From positions 1 to 64,000 of the forward strand of contig JANQGC010000008.1 of the NCBI GenBank assembly GCA_028277515.1: a stretch of 64,000 nucleotides of DNA, written 5' to 3'. Both the position numbers and the translations under genes were made by a program. A model generated the notes under the pieces. It saw only the letters and a list, made by a program, of their open reading frames with translations. It was not told the DNA's origin and ran no database searches. Positions 39,772 through 47,590 of the stretch are shown piece by piece (positions within the stretch are counted from its first letter, which is position 1; each line of letters starts with the position of its first letter). This stretch comes from Anaerolineae bacterium. Lineage in GTDB: Bacteria; Chloroflexota; Anaerolineae; Promineifilales; Promineifilaceae.

Positions 39772-41235
39772 TCATGGCTTTGTCTCGTTTGTTATCTTGC
39801 GGCTTGTTTCTGCCAAAACCTTGACGCAGTCTTCTAAGTCAGGGGCATCATGCATACGTTTGTAATCAACTGTGATCGTCATCCAGTCGATCGCTTGCTG
39901 GTATTGAGCCAGATCTGCATAAACAAGACCTAGGTTCCAGGCGGAATCGGCTTCGCCCTGTTGATTGTTTGTTTGGCGGGCAAGATAGAGCGCTTGTTCA
40001 TAATAATGAATCGCCAACTTCCTCTCTCCTGCTCTGTTGTGGGCAACCCCCATATTGATTAACCAATCACATTCTCTGCTTTCATCTTTGATAATCCGGG
40101 TAATAGTTATAGCTTGTTGATAAGAGTGAATAGCTTCCTGAAACTTCCCTAACTTTAGAAAAACATTACCTAGACCACCTAGCCAATGTTGTTCACTTTG
40201 CGTATCGGAAATCTGACGAGTAATTATTAATGCCTGTTGGTAGCATTTAATAGCATCTTCATATTGCTCCAGATCGGCATAAACTGTAGCCATATTACCT
40301 AATCGGCTTGCCACACCAGGCATGTCTCCCGTAAGGCGTGCTTTTTCTAGTGCTTTCTGAAAATATGTTATTGCCTGTTCGTACTCTTCCAGAGAATAAT
40401 AAGCTGCGCCTAAATTGCTTAGCCAATTTCCTTCATTGTATTTGTTTTCCAGCTCTTGTGTAATGTCCAGTGCTTCTTGATAGAAATCAATTGCTATTTG
40501 ATAAAATTCTAAATCATCAAAAATAAGCCCTAAGTTACCAAGTAATTGACATTCACCGAGCCTGTCTTGTAAGTTGCGAGCAATTGTCAGAGCCTGCTGA
40601 GTACAGTCAATCGCCTCTTGGAATTGTCCAAGTCCATGGTACACCAATCCCATATTTCCAAGAGACAAAAATGATGCATGTTTATCATTGATTTTCTCGC
40701 TGATAGTGAATGCTGCTTTATAACATAGCATAGCGTTTTCATGGTCACCTATACTGTCGTAGATGATGCCTTTGTTACCTAAGGCGTTTATTTCTTTTTT
40801 AGCATCTTCAAGCTCCTGAGCGATAATTAAAGCTTGTTCAAGGTATTGGAGTGCACGATTAGCCTCACCTAATTTATGGTATGTTGTGCCAAGGTTGCCT
40901 AACAGAGCATTTTCACTTTTTCGCTGGCCAAGCCGCCGAGCTGAAGCGAGCGCGGCTTCTGACCATGTAATATTTTCGTTTATATTTTGACGCAAGTGGA
41001 GCAGGTTTGCCCCAACAATGGGATAGCCGCTGCACATCTCTGCCGCTTCATCAATCACTTTGGCGTGCGTTGCAGCCCATACTTGACCCCGTCGAATCTG
41101 CTCCCAAAGACAGTCGAGTTCTGCTAAAATGACTGAAACCTCTTTATCCCCGTGCTCATAGGAATCATCTAGCTGACGCAACCTATTTAGGTAATATTCA
41201 GCATGCCGGTATTGTGCATTAAATGGAAAGGACAT
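39772..41235 (-). CDS. Tetratricopeptide-repeat protein (cassette A, paired with NB-ARC)
   Basis: 487 residues. A helical N-terminal ~110 residues precede about nine TPR_12 repeats (ALLGNLGTTYHKLGEANRAL, LGNKGIIYDSIGDHENA, LSNLGAAYYSLEEYEQAI). The 3' part ends in a non-repeat helix (DLEDCVKVLAETSRK). It starts 23 bases after the stop of the HTH/NB-ARC gene, giving a two-gene split version of the single-chain regulators that carry HTH, NB-ARC and TPR domains. TPRs in those regulators are the sensing part, so this protein may sense the ligand for its upstream partner. Confidence 0.87.
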   Translation of the reverse strand: MSFPFNAQYRHAEYYLNRLRQLDDSYEHGDKEVSVILAELDCLWEQIRRGQVWAATHAKVIDEAAEMCSGYPIVGANLLHLRQNINENITWSEAALASARRLGQRKSENALLGNLGTTYHKLGEANRALQYLEQALIIAQELEDAKKEINALGNKGIIYDSIGDHENAMLCYKAAFTISEKINDKHASFLSLGNMGLVYHGLGQFQEAIDCTQQALTIARNLQDRLGECQLLGNLGLIFDDLEFYQIAIDFYQEALDITQELENKYNEGNWLSNLGAAYYSLEEYEQAITYFQKALEKARLTGDMPGVASRLGNMATVYADLEQYEDAIKCYQQALIITRQISDTQSEQHWLGGLGNVFLKLGKFQEAIHSYQQAITITRIIKDESRECDWLINMGVAHNRAGERKLAIHYYEQALYLARQTNNQQGEADSAWNLGLVYADLAQYQQAIDWMTITVDYKRMHDAPDLEDCVKVLAETSRKITNETKP

Positions 41236-41258
41236 TCTCCACTATCTTTTAAGGTGAT

Positions 41259-42713
41259 TTATAATCCCATTTCATTCATCAATGCTTCGGCGTAATCGGC
41301 TAGGAGGGCGTGCATCCAATATTCATTGTCTCGGCGTTCGACAAGACCGCGTTTGATGAGAAGGGATGTGGTTGCTTCCGCATCTTCTATAGTGCATTCC
41401 CATACAAAAGCAGCTGCATCAATATCCCAGGTGAGGGGGTCACCGCCAAAGACGCCAGCCATGGCAAATCGCTCCCTGTGGACAGGTTTTAACCTGTCAA
41501 TACTCATGCCTAGAATGGCACCTACTGAAATCGGCCGTTGCTCATCACCCCCAATGCGACCTTCCTCTTGTATAAGGTCAAGAGGTACAGATGAATCATC
41601 TTGTCGATCGACCAGTTCTTTTAGCAATCGCTTCATGCGAGAAGGTACATCTGCTTCATCTTCTAATAGTCGGCCGGCTAATGTAATTGCCAGCGGCAAG
41701 AACTCAAGACGCTCACAAAGTCGTTGAGCGCTTTCTCTGTCATTAGCCACGGCCGTTGGAGCCAAATGGTTTAATAATGCCAATGATGCTTCAGGGGATA
41801 ACAAATCCACCCGGAGGGTGTTTTGAGGGGTGGCAAGATTGCGAGCAACATTTGGTTCGCGTGTAGTGAATAATGTGCGACATTGAGGTCCGGCCACCTG
41901 GAAGAATTGCCCATGCTCGATCTCCCATATATCGTCTACAAGAAGTAAAACACGACGATGGTAAAGAATACCGCGTAATCGTTCCTGGCACGCCTTTTCA
42001 TCCCGTTCGGGCAGCAAATCTACTCCCAATGCCCGCCCCCAGCCATCCAAGAGAATGCGAATAGTGGGATTCTGCCCAACGGCCACCCACAAAACGCCGT
42101 CGGGAAAATGTTGCGGGATGAATGGCAAACGCCCAATAGCTATAGCAGATGTTGTTTTGCCGATTCCTCCCATGCCATGTAGGGCAACGGGCGGAATGTT
42201 GACCGCATCGGGTTCTTGAAATTTCAATTTGTCAAAAATTTGGGTTAGCAATTCATCACGGCCGAAAACGCCTTGAGGGGGAAGAGGTGGGGTGAGGAAG
42301 GGAAACGTTAAATTAGCTAAAGAGGTTCCCCATGTGGGTGACGGAGTGGGTGGTGATTCTGTAAACCGGTAGGTATGTTGGCTAATAGTAACCTCTACTC
42401 CATCGGGTAATCCCAACCATTCAGGGGCAATTTTCTGAATTTCGTCATCATTGAGATCTTCATATCTTTTCAGTTTCAAGAGACGATTGGCTTCTTCCAG
42501 CTTATTTAGCCCACCTTGTTGACAAAAGATTTGAATGAGATTGATCAAGGTATCTCGCCTGATGTCACGACGGCCGTTTTCCCAAAACCCTATTTGGGCG
42601 TCGCTGTAACCTGCCAACTCCGCCAATTTCCTTTGTGTCAGCGGACTTTCCCCACTCTTTGGATCCCGCGAATTTTTACGATGCTGACGAAGCAATTCTT
42701 CAAATCTACCCAT
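41259..42713 (-). CDS. HTH/NB-ARC STAND ATPase (cassette A)
   Basis: 484 residues. The N-terminal ~75 residues are an XRE-type helix-turn-helix (LTQRKLAELAGYSDAQIGFW then ENGRRDIRRDTL). After a Pro-rich linker comes an NB-ARC domain: Walker A GMGGIGKTTSA at about residues 180-190, Walker B RVLLLVDDIWE, sensor TLFTTREPN and the GLPL-like FLPLAITLAGRLL. A winged-helix segment follows and the chain stops where family members usually continue into repeats; here those repeats are the next gene. STAND ATPases act as ligand-gated switches in regulation and defence. The operator-like repeat at 42759 suggests autoregulation. Confidence 0.9.
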   Translation of the reverse strand: MGRFEELLRQHRKNSRDPKSGESPLTQRKLAELAGYSDAQIGFWENGRRDIRRDTLINLIQIFCQQGGLNKLEEANRLLKLKRYEDLNDDEIQKIAPEWLGLPDGVEVTISQHTYRFTESPPTPSPTWGTSLANLTFPFLTPPLPPQGVFGRDELLTQIFDKLKFQEPDAVNIPPVALHGMGGIGKTTSAIAIGRLPFIPQHFPDGVLWVAVGQNPTIRILLDGWGRALGVDLLPERDEKACQERLRGILYHRRVLLLVDDIWEIEHGQFFQVAGPQCRTLFTTREPNVARNLATPQNTLRVDLLSPEASLALLNHLAPTAVANDRESAQRLCERLEFLPLAITLAGRLLEDEADVPSRMKRLLKELVDRQDDSSVPLDLIQEEGRIGGDEQRPISVGAILGMSIDRLKPVHRERFAMAGVFGGDPLTWDIDAAAFVWECTIEDAEATTSLLIKRGLVERRDNEYWMHALLADYAEALMNEMGL

Positions 42714-42758
42714 TTCCTCGTCCTTTACATTACTGACATTGTTGTTTTGCTAAAAAAA

Positions 42759-42782
42759 TTTTGTGGGATTTACCCTACAAAA
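42759..42782. promoter_or_regulatory. Operator-like inverted repeat upstream of cassette A
   Basis: TTTTGTGGG (42759-42767) and CCCTACAAAA (42773-42782) form an inverted repeat with one mismatch and a five-base centre. It lies 46 bases upstream of the HTH/NB-ARC start and between it and the divergent small gene at 42910, a natural place for an XRE-type protein to bind. Confidence 0.5.
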
Positions 42783-42909
42783 CTGTGGCCTTCATCCCAA
42801 CAGGTTGTTCGATTTATCCATCATTTTTTTTTGTATCTTTACCCATGAAAGGCTAGCCACTTTATTTTTTACCACCGCAGCGGTGTGTGATAACCAAGAG
42901 GTACAAAAA

Positions 42910-43314
42910 ATGTCTTGCAAAAATTTAAAACACACCAATTACACTTGTTCAGAAAATTATTGCCTAAAAACAACAAAAGGATGTCGCAATCTGCTTATAT
43001 TTGTCTTTTGGGGCATTGCTGGGATCATTATCATCCTCACCCTGTTGGGGTATGGATATGTACACCATCAGTTGCGAGATGCCCCACAAACCGCCCCAGG
43101 GATTCTAGTGCATGAAGATGGTATGTCTTCTACTTGTTCCGTATATTCCGTATATAATGAATGCCAGGGTAATGAAAGCAGTGGCGACACCTCGAGTATT
43201 ATTCCTATCGCTGATTGCGAATCAGCCACTGGATGCGCTGGGACAAATATCAATTATGTAAACAATATTCTTGACTACGCATTCCTCTGGTTTGGGCATC
43301 TTATTTGCAAATAG
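42910..43314 (+). CDS. Small Cys-rich single-pass membrane protein
   Basis: 134 residues. I use the ATG at 42910 after AGAGGT; the frame is open to 42763 but the extension is not convincing. The N-terminal 26 residues carry four Cys (SCKNL, YTCSENYCLK, GCRN). A membrane segment LLIFVFWGIAGIIIILTLLG follows, and the outer ~85 residues hold five more Cys (SSTCSVY, NECQGNES, DCESATGCAG). The last residues (YAFLWFGHLICK) are hydrophobic. No family was recognised. It is divergent from the NB-ARC gene of cassette A and has its own terminator, so it is a separate small unit that may be the target or signal of that regulator. Confidence 0.7.
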   Translation: MSCKNLKHTNYTCSENYCLKTTKGCRNLLIFVFWGIAGIIIILTLLGYGYVHHQLRDAPQTAPGILVHEDGMSSTCSVYSVYNECQGNESSGDTSSIIPIADCESATGCAGTNINYVNNILDYAFLWFGHLICK

Positions 43315-43346
43315 AGCCACGTTAACAAATTAAGCATTTTACTATG

Positions 43347-43380
43347 GGGGTTATCTGGTCAACCTAGATAACCCCTTTTT
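43347..43380 (+). terminator. Rho-independent terminator of the Cys-rich protein gene
   Basis: GGGGTTATCT and AGATAACCCC form a perfect 10-bp stem with a nine-base loop, followed by TTTTT. It ends the rightward unit and abuts the stop of the convergent TPR gene at 43379. Confidence 0.85.
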
Positions 43381-44500
43381 AATTTTTACTTACTTTTTCC
43401 TTCTGCTCGACCAAATCCTTGTACAGCCGCTCCCCTTCCGAACCAGCGGGTAATTTCGTCAATAAGGCATTTGCTTCATCAATAGTATCAAGAGCGGCTT
43501 GCTTGTTTCCTTGTTTGGTTAAAGCTTCCGATAGCGCAGCTAGTGTTTTGGCTAACCTGAGATCATCTCCAATTTTACGACAATACTCTATACTTTCCCG
43601 TAAGCAGGTCTCTGCTTCATCAAATTGTTCTAGTGAGATAAATACTGCTCCTAAGTTATTTGTTGCTAAAGCCTGGTAGAGTAAATGTCCTGATTGCTCA
43701 AGAAATGGCATGTCAATCTTTTCAAAGGTTTCTCTAGCCTGGACATATTGGCCCATTCTGAAGAATAAGGTTCCTTCCGAAAGGGCTACCATAACTCGGT
43801 CCAATTCGCTATCTGTCGTTTCCAATGTCTGTTTGGCTTCGGCAAAGTAGTGTAAGGCTTCTTTCCACTTTTCTTGTTCCTGTAAGACAATTGCCAGATT
43901 GTTTAACGTTCTTGCTAAATCAACCGGTTGATTTGTACGGAGGCGCAAGTTAATTGAGCGCCTGAGTCGGGATTCAGCCGTTTCCAAATCGTTACGAGAG
44001 CGTGCTGCCAAACCGAGCAAATTTAGAACACCTGCCATTTCCTTGCGATCTGGTTTATGGCGCGAGAATATGTTCAATGATTTTTGCCCAAAGTCTTCCG
44101 CCTGTTTGTGCTCTCTATTGCGTAGATGAACCATGCCCAGGTAAAAATAGATGTGCCCTAGCTCGACTTCATCATTCGATTGACGGGCCAGCGTTTCTGC
44201 TTTCTTATGAGCCTTGATGGCTTTGGGAAACTGCTGAGTTAAGCGATATAAATCTCCTAACTGATTGAACAATTTACATTGTAATTGGGCGTCCTCTACC
44301 TTGTTTCGTTCAGCAATTCTTTCAAGAGTTTGTAACCATTCCAGCCAATAACCTCGCTGTTTCATAAAGTGGGATGTTTCTCGTAATAAATCAATGAGGA
44401 CGTGCCTTACAGTTTGCATTTCCTGAGAAGGAAGCATAAAACCAAACTCTATGGCTCGAAAAATATTATAACGTTCAATATCAAGATTACTTCTACTCAT
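43379..44500 (-). CDS. Tetratricopeptide-repeat protein (cassette B)
   Basis: 373 residues with about seven TPRs from residue 70 on (LFNQLGDLYRLTQQFPKAIK, LGHIYFYLGMVHLRNREHKQ, LNNLAIVLQEQEKWKEALHY). The N-terminal MLPSQEMQTVRHVLIDLLRE and YWLEWLQTLERIAE match the opening of the TPR protein in cassette C (GYWMEWIPILEQAA), showing the two are paralogues. Its ATG overlaps the stop of the HTH/NB-ARC gene by four bases (ATGA), which implies coupled translation and equal amounts. It is the likely sensor half of a split STAND regulator. Confidence 0.87.
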   Translation of the reverse strand: MSRSNLDIERYNIFRAIEFGFMLPSQEMQTVRHVLIDLLRETSHFMKQRGYWLEWLQTLERIAERNKVEDAQLQCKLFNQLGDLYRLTQQFPKAIKAHKKAETLARQSNDEVELGHIYFYLGMVHLRNREHKQAEDFGQKSLNIFSRHKPDRKEMAGVLNLLGLAARSRNDLETAESRLRRSINLRLRTNQPVDLARTLNNLAIVLQEQEKWKEALHYFAEAKQTLETTDSELDRVMVALSEGTLFFRMGQYVQARETFEKIDMPFLEQSGHLLYQALATNNLGAVFISLEQFDEAETCLRESIEYCRKIGDDLRLAKTLAALSEALTKQGNKQAALDTIDEANALLTKLPAGSEGERLYKDLVEQKEKVSKN

Positions 44501-45987
44501 GAATCAATCGCTAAGTACTCATGCCAATATTTTAAGTTTACTAAATTCGATTCGGTAAAGGTCATATCAGAAGTTTCTTTCTGATTTTGTAGGTATTGGG
44601 CAGTTAGACTGTGAATGCCGTATCTTTGGGTATAAATGTTGCCTCGTGGCTCAATTAGCGAGTAATTGATTAGTTGGTGTAAAGCCTGCTCAAAGTTGTC
44701 TTCATCCAATTTGCTGATTATTTGCAATTGTTCAACAAGTGCGCCTGTATATCCCACGAGCAGCATGGTTTGTAAAAGTTGCTTTTCTGTTTGTTGAAGT
44801 GTTTGCCATACTTCATGATAAATATCCATATACATTTGGGCAATAGCACCTGTTTGGCCTCGTTTCAAGCTTGCCTGAATTTGTGGCAGGGAATAAATGA
44901 TGGCGAGCTTTGCCACAAGACGGAGAGCAAAAGGATTTCCTCCAACAATGTTATAAATATCCGTAAGGTTTTGGTCAGTTAGATGAGATAATTCGGTAGA
45001 GCCTACAATTAATGCTTGATGACGTAACAGACCGATTGAACTTTTTAAGGGTAACTCACTCAAGTTCAATAGGTAAAAGTCGGATGTATCTGGCGGGTAA
45101 ATGCGAGAGGTTAATAGGAACTTAGAGGGGTTAGTTAGTCTTCTCAGATTTTCCCAAAAATGCAATGATATGTCTCCTTCTAAATTGTCAAGAATAATTA
45201 AGTTGGGCCTTTTTTTTAGTTCACGACGCACCTGAAATAATTGTCTTTCTACCGATTCGCGTTCTAGAGTGTTGGGCAGTAATCTTTCTCCTAATTTTGT
45301 AACCAGGTTGGCAAAAGTGGAAGAGGAATTTGCCTCAGATGTTTGATCATTAGAGGTATTTGTACTAAGCCAAATAACTTGAGCAAAATGCCTGGTTTGA
45401 ATGAGCTGGCGGGCAACGGTATCTGCTATTGTGCTCTTACCTATGCCGCCGATGCCTGTAATGATGACGACATATGGCGGGTTGGAAGATAAAAGATGCT
45501 GACAGATGATTGCTTTTTTTTCTTCTATACCAAATAATCTTGTGTAGGTTGCGGGGGGGAGTAGGGCTTCTTGTTCTTCTGCTGTTGAATATGAATATTG
45601 ATTAGACTCGGCCGTTTTTTGGTTTAACCATTCTTTGTCTATCAATTGTAGTTCTGCTTGATTTAAGTCACGGTAATTGCCTGCTAACAATAGCTGATTG
45701 GCTTCATCTAATGACTTTATTCCACCACCTGTATGCATCACTTCAATCAAGCTTAGTAACACCCGACGTTCATCTTTGTTGATATGACTTTTATTGCGTT
45801 CCCAGTCGCTTATTGCTGCCCCGGAATAGCCGCTAATTCCCAATTTCTGGCCGATTAGTTCACCTAAGCGTTCTTGCGACAGCAAACGACTGTTTCGTTC
45901 CCAATCAATACAGCGATGCCTGTAATGGCGAAGCAACCCACCAAACGTGTTCAAGTTAATTCTTTTGCCTGATTGCGCGTGTGCCAT
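44497..45987 (-). CDS. HTH/NB-ARC STAND ATPase (cassette B)
   Basis: 496 residues. An N-terminal helix-turn-helix region (LLSQERLGELIGQKLGISGY, then GAAISDWERN) covers the first ~90 residues. The NB-ARC domain begins after YTRLFGIEEKKAI. Walker A is TGIGGIGKSTIADTVA at about residues 180-195, Walker B PNLIILDNLEGD, sensor KFLLTSRIYPPD, and the GLPL counterpart is GGNPFALRLVAKLA. A winged-helix tail (GNIYTQRYGIHSLTAQYLQN) ends the protein. It lacks repeats, which are supplied by the overlapping TPR gene. A palindrome 20 bases upstream of the ATG is a probable autoregulatory site. Confidence 0.9.
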   Translation of the reverse strand: MAHAQSGKRINLNTFGGLLRHYRHRCIDWERNSRLLSQERLGELIGQKLGISGYSGAAISDWERNKSHINKDERRVLLSLIEVMHTGGGIKSLDEANQLLLAGNYRDLNQAELQLIDKEWLNQKTAESNQYSYSTAEEQEALLPPATYTRLFGIEEKKAIICQHLLSSNPPYVVIITGIGGIGKSTIADTVARQLIQTRHFAQVIWLSTNTSNDQTSEANSSSTFANLVTKLGERLLPNTLERESVERQLFQVRRELKKRPNLIILDNLEGDISLHFWENLRRLTNPSKFLLTSRIYPPDTSDFYLLNLSELPLKSSIGLLRHQALIVGSTELSHLTDQNLTDIYNIVGGNPFALRLVAKLAIIYSLPQIQASLKRGQTGAIAQMYMDIYHEVWQTLQQTEKQLLQTMLLVGYTGALVEQLQIISKLDEDNFEQALHQLINYSLIEPRGNIYTQRYGIHSLTAQYLQNQKETSDMTFTESNLVNLKYWHEYLAIDS

Positions 45988-46006
45988 TTTCTTAAGCTTC
46001 CTAAAA

Positions 46007-46023
46007 CTTAACTATCAGTTAAG
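46007..46023. promoter_or_regulatory. Operator-like palindrome upstream of cassette B
   Basis: CTTAACT-ATC-AGTTAAG is a perfect 7-bp inverted repeat 20 bases before the HTH/NB-ARC start. Extra TTAAG half-sites lie on both sides (45991 and 46028 area). It fits a site for the helix-turn-helix of the downstream protein. Confidence 0.55.
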
Positions 46024-46197
46024 AACATTTAAGCAAATCGCCGTAGATTCTGAGTGCAACAAACCGTAACATCAGTATTGTAACAGGCCTGCTACTGAAA
46101 AATACAAATCCTGGCTCTTGTGCATCTCATGAGAAGGGTCATTTGACCCAGGCGCGCCTGCCACAGTGAGCCTCCAAATCTTACGGAGGTAAAAAAG

Positions 46198-46335
46198 ATG
46201 CTTAAGGCCATTAACAGCAAGGTTGTTTGGTACATATTACTGGCGCTGACTGTGTTGTCACTAATCGGAACGCCGCTGGTGACACCCCCTGTTTTCGCTG
46301 GCGACTGTCCCAGTCCTACCGCTGGTAACTGCTAA
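46198..46335 (+). CDS. Secreted peptide precursor (predicted product GDCPSPTAGNC)
   Basis: A 45-codon gene with a perfect ribosome-binding site GGAGGT seven bases before the ATG. The precursor begins MLKAINSKVVWYILLALTVL. A hydrophobic core is followed by PPVFA, a good signal-peptidase I site, leaving an 11-residue mature peptide with Cys at positions 3 and 11, which could close a disulfide ring. A hairpin with a weak T-run follows. The gene lies divergent from the cassette B NB-ARC gene and convergent with the cassette C TPR gene. The size, export signal and neighbours resemble pheromone genes paired with TPR sensors (Rap-Phr/RRNPP logic), but the pairing is inferred. A bacteriocin-like peptide is an alternative. 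Confidence 0.7.
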   Translation: MLKAINSKVVWYILLALTVLSLIGTPLVTPPVFAGDCPSPTAGNC

Positions 46336-46358
46336 AACCGAATACATCACCGTTGTAT

Positions 46359-46397
46359 TAAGCAGTCCTTTGTATTATTCAAGGGACTGCTTATTTC
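46359..46397 (+). terminator. Probable terminator of the peptide gene
   Basis: TAAGCAGTCC and GGACTGCTTA make a 10-bp stem with a loop of about 15 bases; TATTTC follows, a weak T-run. It overlaps the stop codon of the convergent TPR gene of cassette C and may act on both strands. Confidence 0.5.
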
Positions 46398-47590
46398 TCG
46401 TTCAGTGAGTCCTTAAAGGCTGAAAATTCTAACTTCAATCTGATCGCCGTTGCATCATCTTGATAGTCATCCAATAGTTGCAAGGCTCTGTCTAGATAAG
46501 AAACAGCTAGATCGGGCATATCTTTCGCCTTGTACAATTCCCCAAGTGTACCTAGCGTATTGGCTAACATCAAACCATCGTCAGCTTCCGACCAAAGTGT
46601 CACACTTTCTTGCAAATAAATTTCTGCTTCTTCTAGTTTGTTTTGCTGGAGTAAGGTATTCCCCAGACATTGTCTCACCAGTGCTCGTTGGTAAAGATGG
46701 CTGGAACGCTGTAAATAGGCCGAATTGGCGCGGCGAAAAGCGGCCTCGGCCTTTGTGTAACGACCTAACTCAAAGAAGATACCTCCTAAAGCAGTTTCAA
46801 ATACGAGCTTGTCAAGTTCACTACTGATGACATTAAAATAGCCAGCTGCTTCCTCGTAATACTTCAGCGCCAGGTCGTAATTTTGTTCAGTGCGAGACAG
46901 GGCAATCAGGTTAAGAAGAGTGCGTAATAATTCCGTTGGTTGTTCCCGTTGACGATGAAAATCGGCAGCCGTTTCGAGCCGTTGGCGGGCTAATGGTAGG
47001 TTCCCCTGAAAATAAGCTAACATTCCTAACTCGTTCAACGTGAAGGCTATCCATTTAACATCTGTCTTTTGCTGCTCAAACCCGGCCAAGGCGAACAGTC
47101 CATACTTTTCTGCCTTTTCATATTGGCGTAGATGCCGATGATCAGCACAAAGGTAGAAATAACTGAGGTTGAGGAGGGGCTTATCCTGAAGCTGATGGGC
47201 AATTTGCTCCGCCTGAAGATGCACCTCTACGGCCTCCGGCAACCGACGGTTTAATTGGTATAAATAACCTAAGCGATTAAGAATGTGTCCCTTAAGACGT
47301 AAGTCATCCCCGACCCACTGCGCCGCGGCCTGTTCTAAGATGGGTATCCATTCCATCCAGTACCCTTTTCGTTCGATGAGGTAAAAGGCTTGCAAAGCCA
47401 CCATGGCAGTACCGTGCTGAGTTTCCGGCAGCTTCTGTCCATACTGCACCAGACGATACAGGTTTTGCCGGTCCGCATCCAAGCGGTGGATTGTATCTTC
47501 GGAATTGTCCTCCGTTTGTTCCTGCCAATATTGCAGACCAGCCTTAATATAATTCACAAATTGGGGATCGGGCAGTTTGGTCATACTCAT
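46391..47590 (-). CDS. Tetratricopeptide-repeat protein (cassette C)
   Basis: 399 residues with about seven TPRs (LNRLGYLYQLNRRLPEAVEV, LNELGMLAYFQGNLPLARQR, LGTLGELYKAKDMPDLAVSY). It has the same N-terminal module as the cassette B protein (ALQAFYLIERKGYWMEWIPI). Its ATG shares one base with the stop of the NB-ARC gene upstream (47590), so the genes are translationally coupled. It faces the secreted-peptide gene at 46198 across about 55 bases. It is a probable peptide- or protein-sensing half of a split STAND pair. Confidence 0.87.
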   Translation of the reverse strand: MSMTKLPDPQFVNYIKAGLQYWQEQTEDNSEDTIHRLDADRQNLYRLVQYGQKLPETQHGTAMVALQAFYLIERKGYWMEWIPILEQAAAQWVGDDLRLKGHILNRLGYLYQLNRRLPEAVEVHLQAEQIAHQLQDKPLLNLSYFYLCADHRHLRQYEKAEKYGLFALAGFEQQKTDVKWIAFTLNELGMLAYFQGNLPLARQRLETAADFHRQREQPTELLRTLLNLIALSRTEQNYDLALKYYEEAAGYFNVISSELDKLVFETALGGIFFELGRYTKAEAAFRRANSAYLQRSSHLYQRALVRQCLGNTLLQQNKLEEAEIYLQESVTLWSEADDGLMLANTLGTLGELYKAKDMPDLAVSYLDRALQLLDDYQDDATAIRLKLEFSAFKDSLNEK

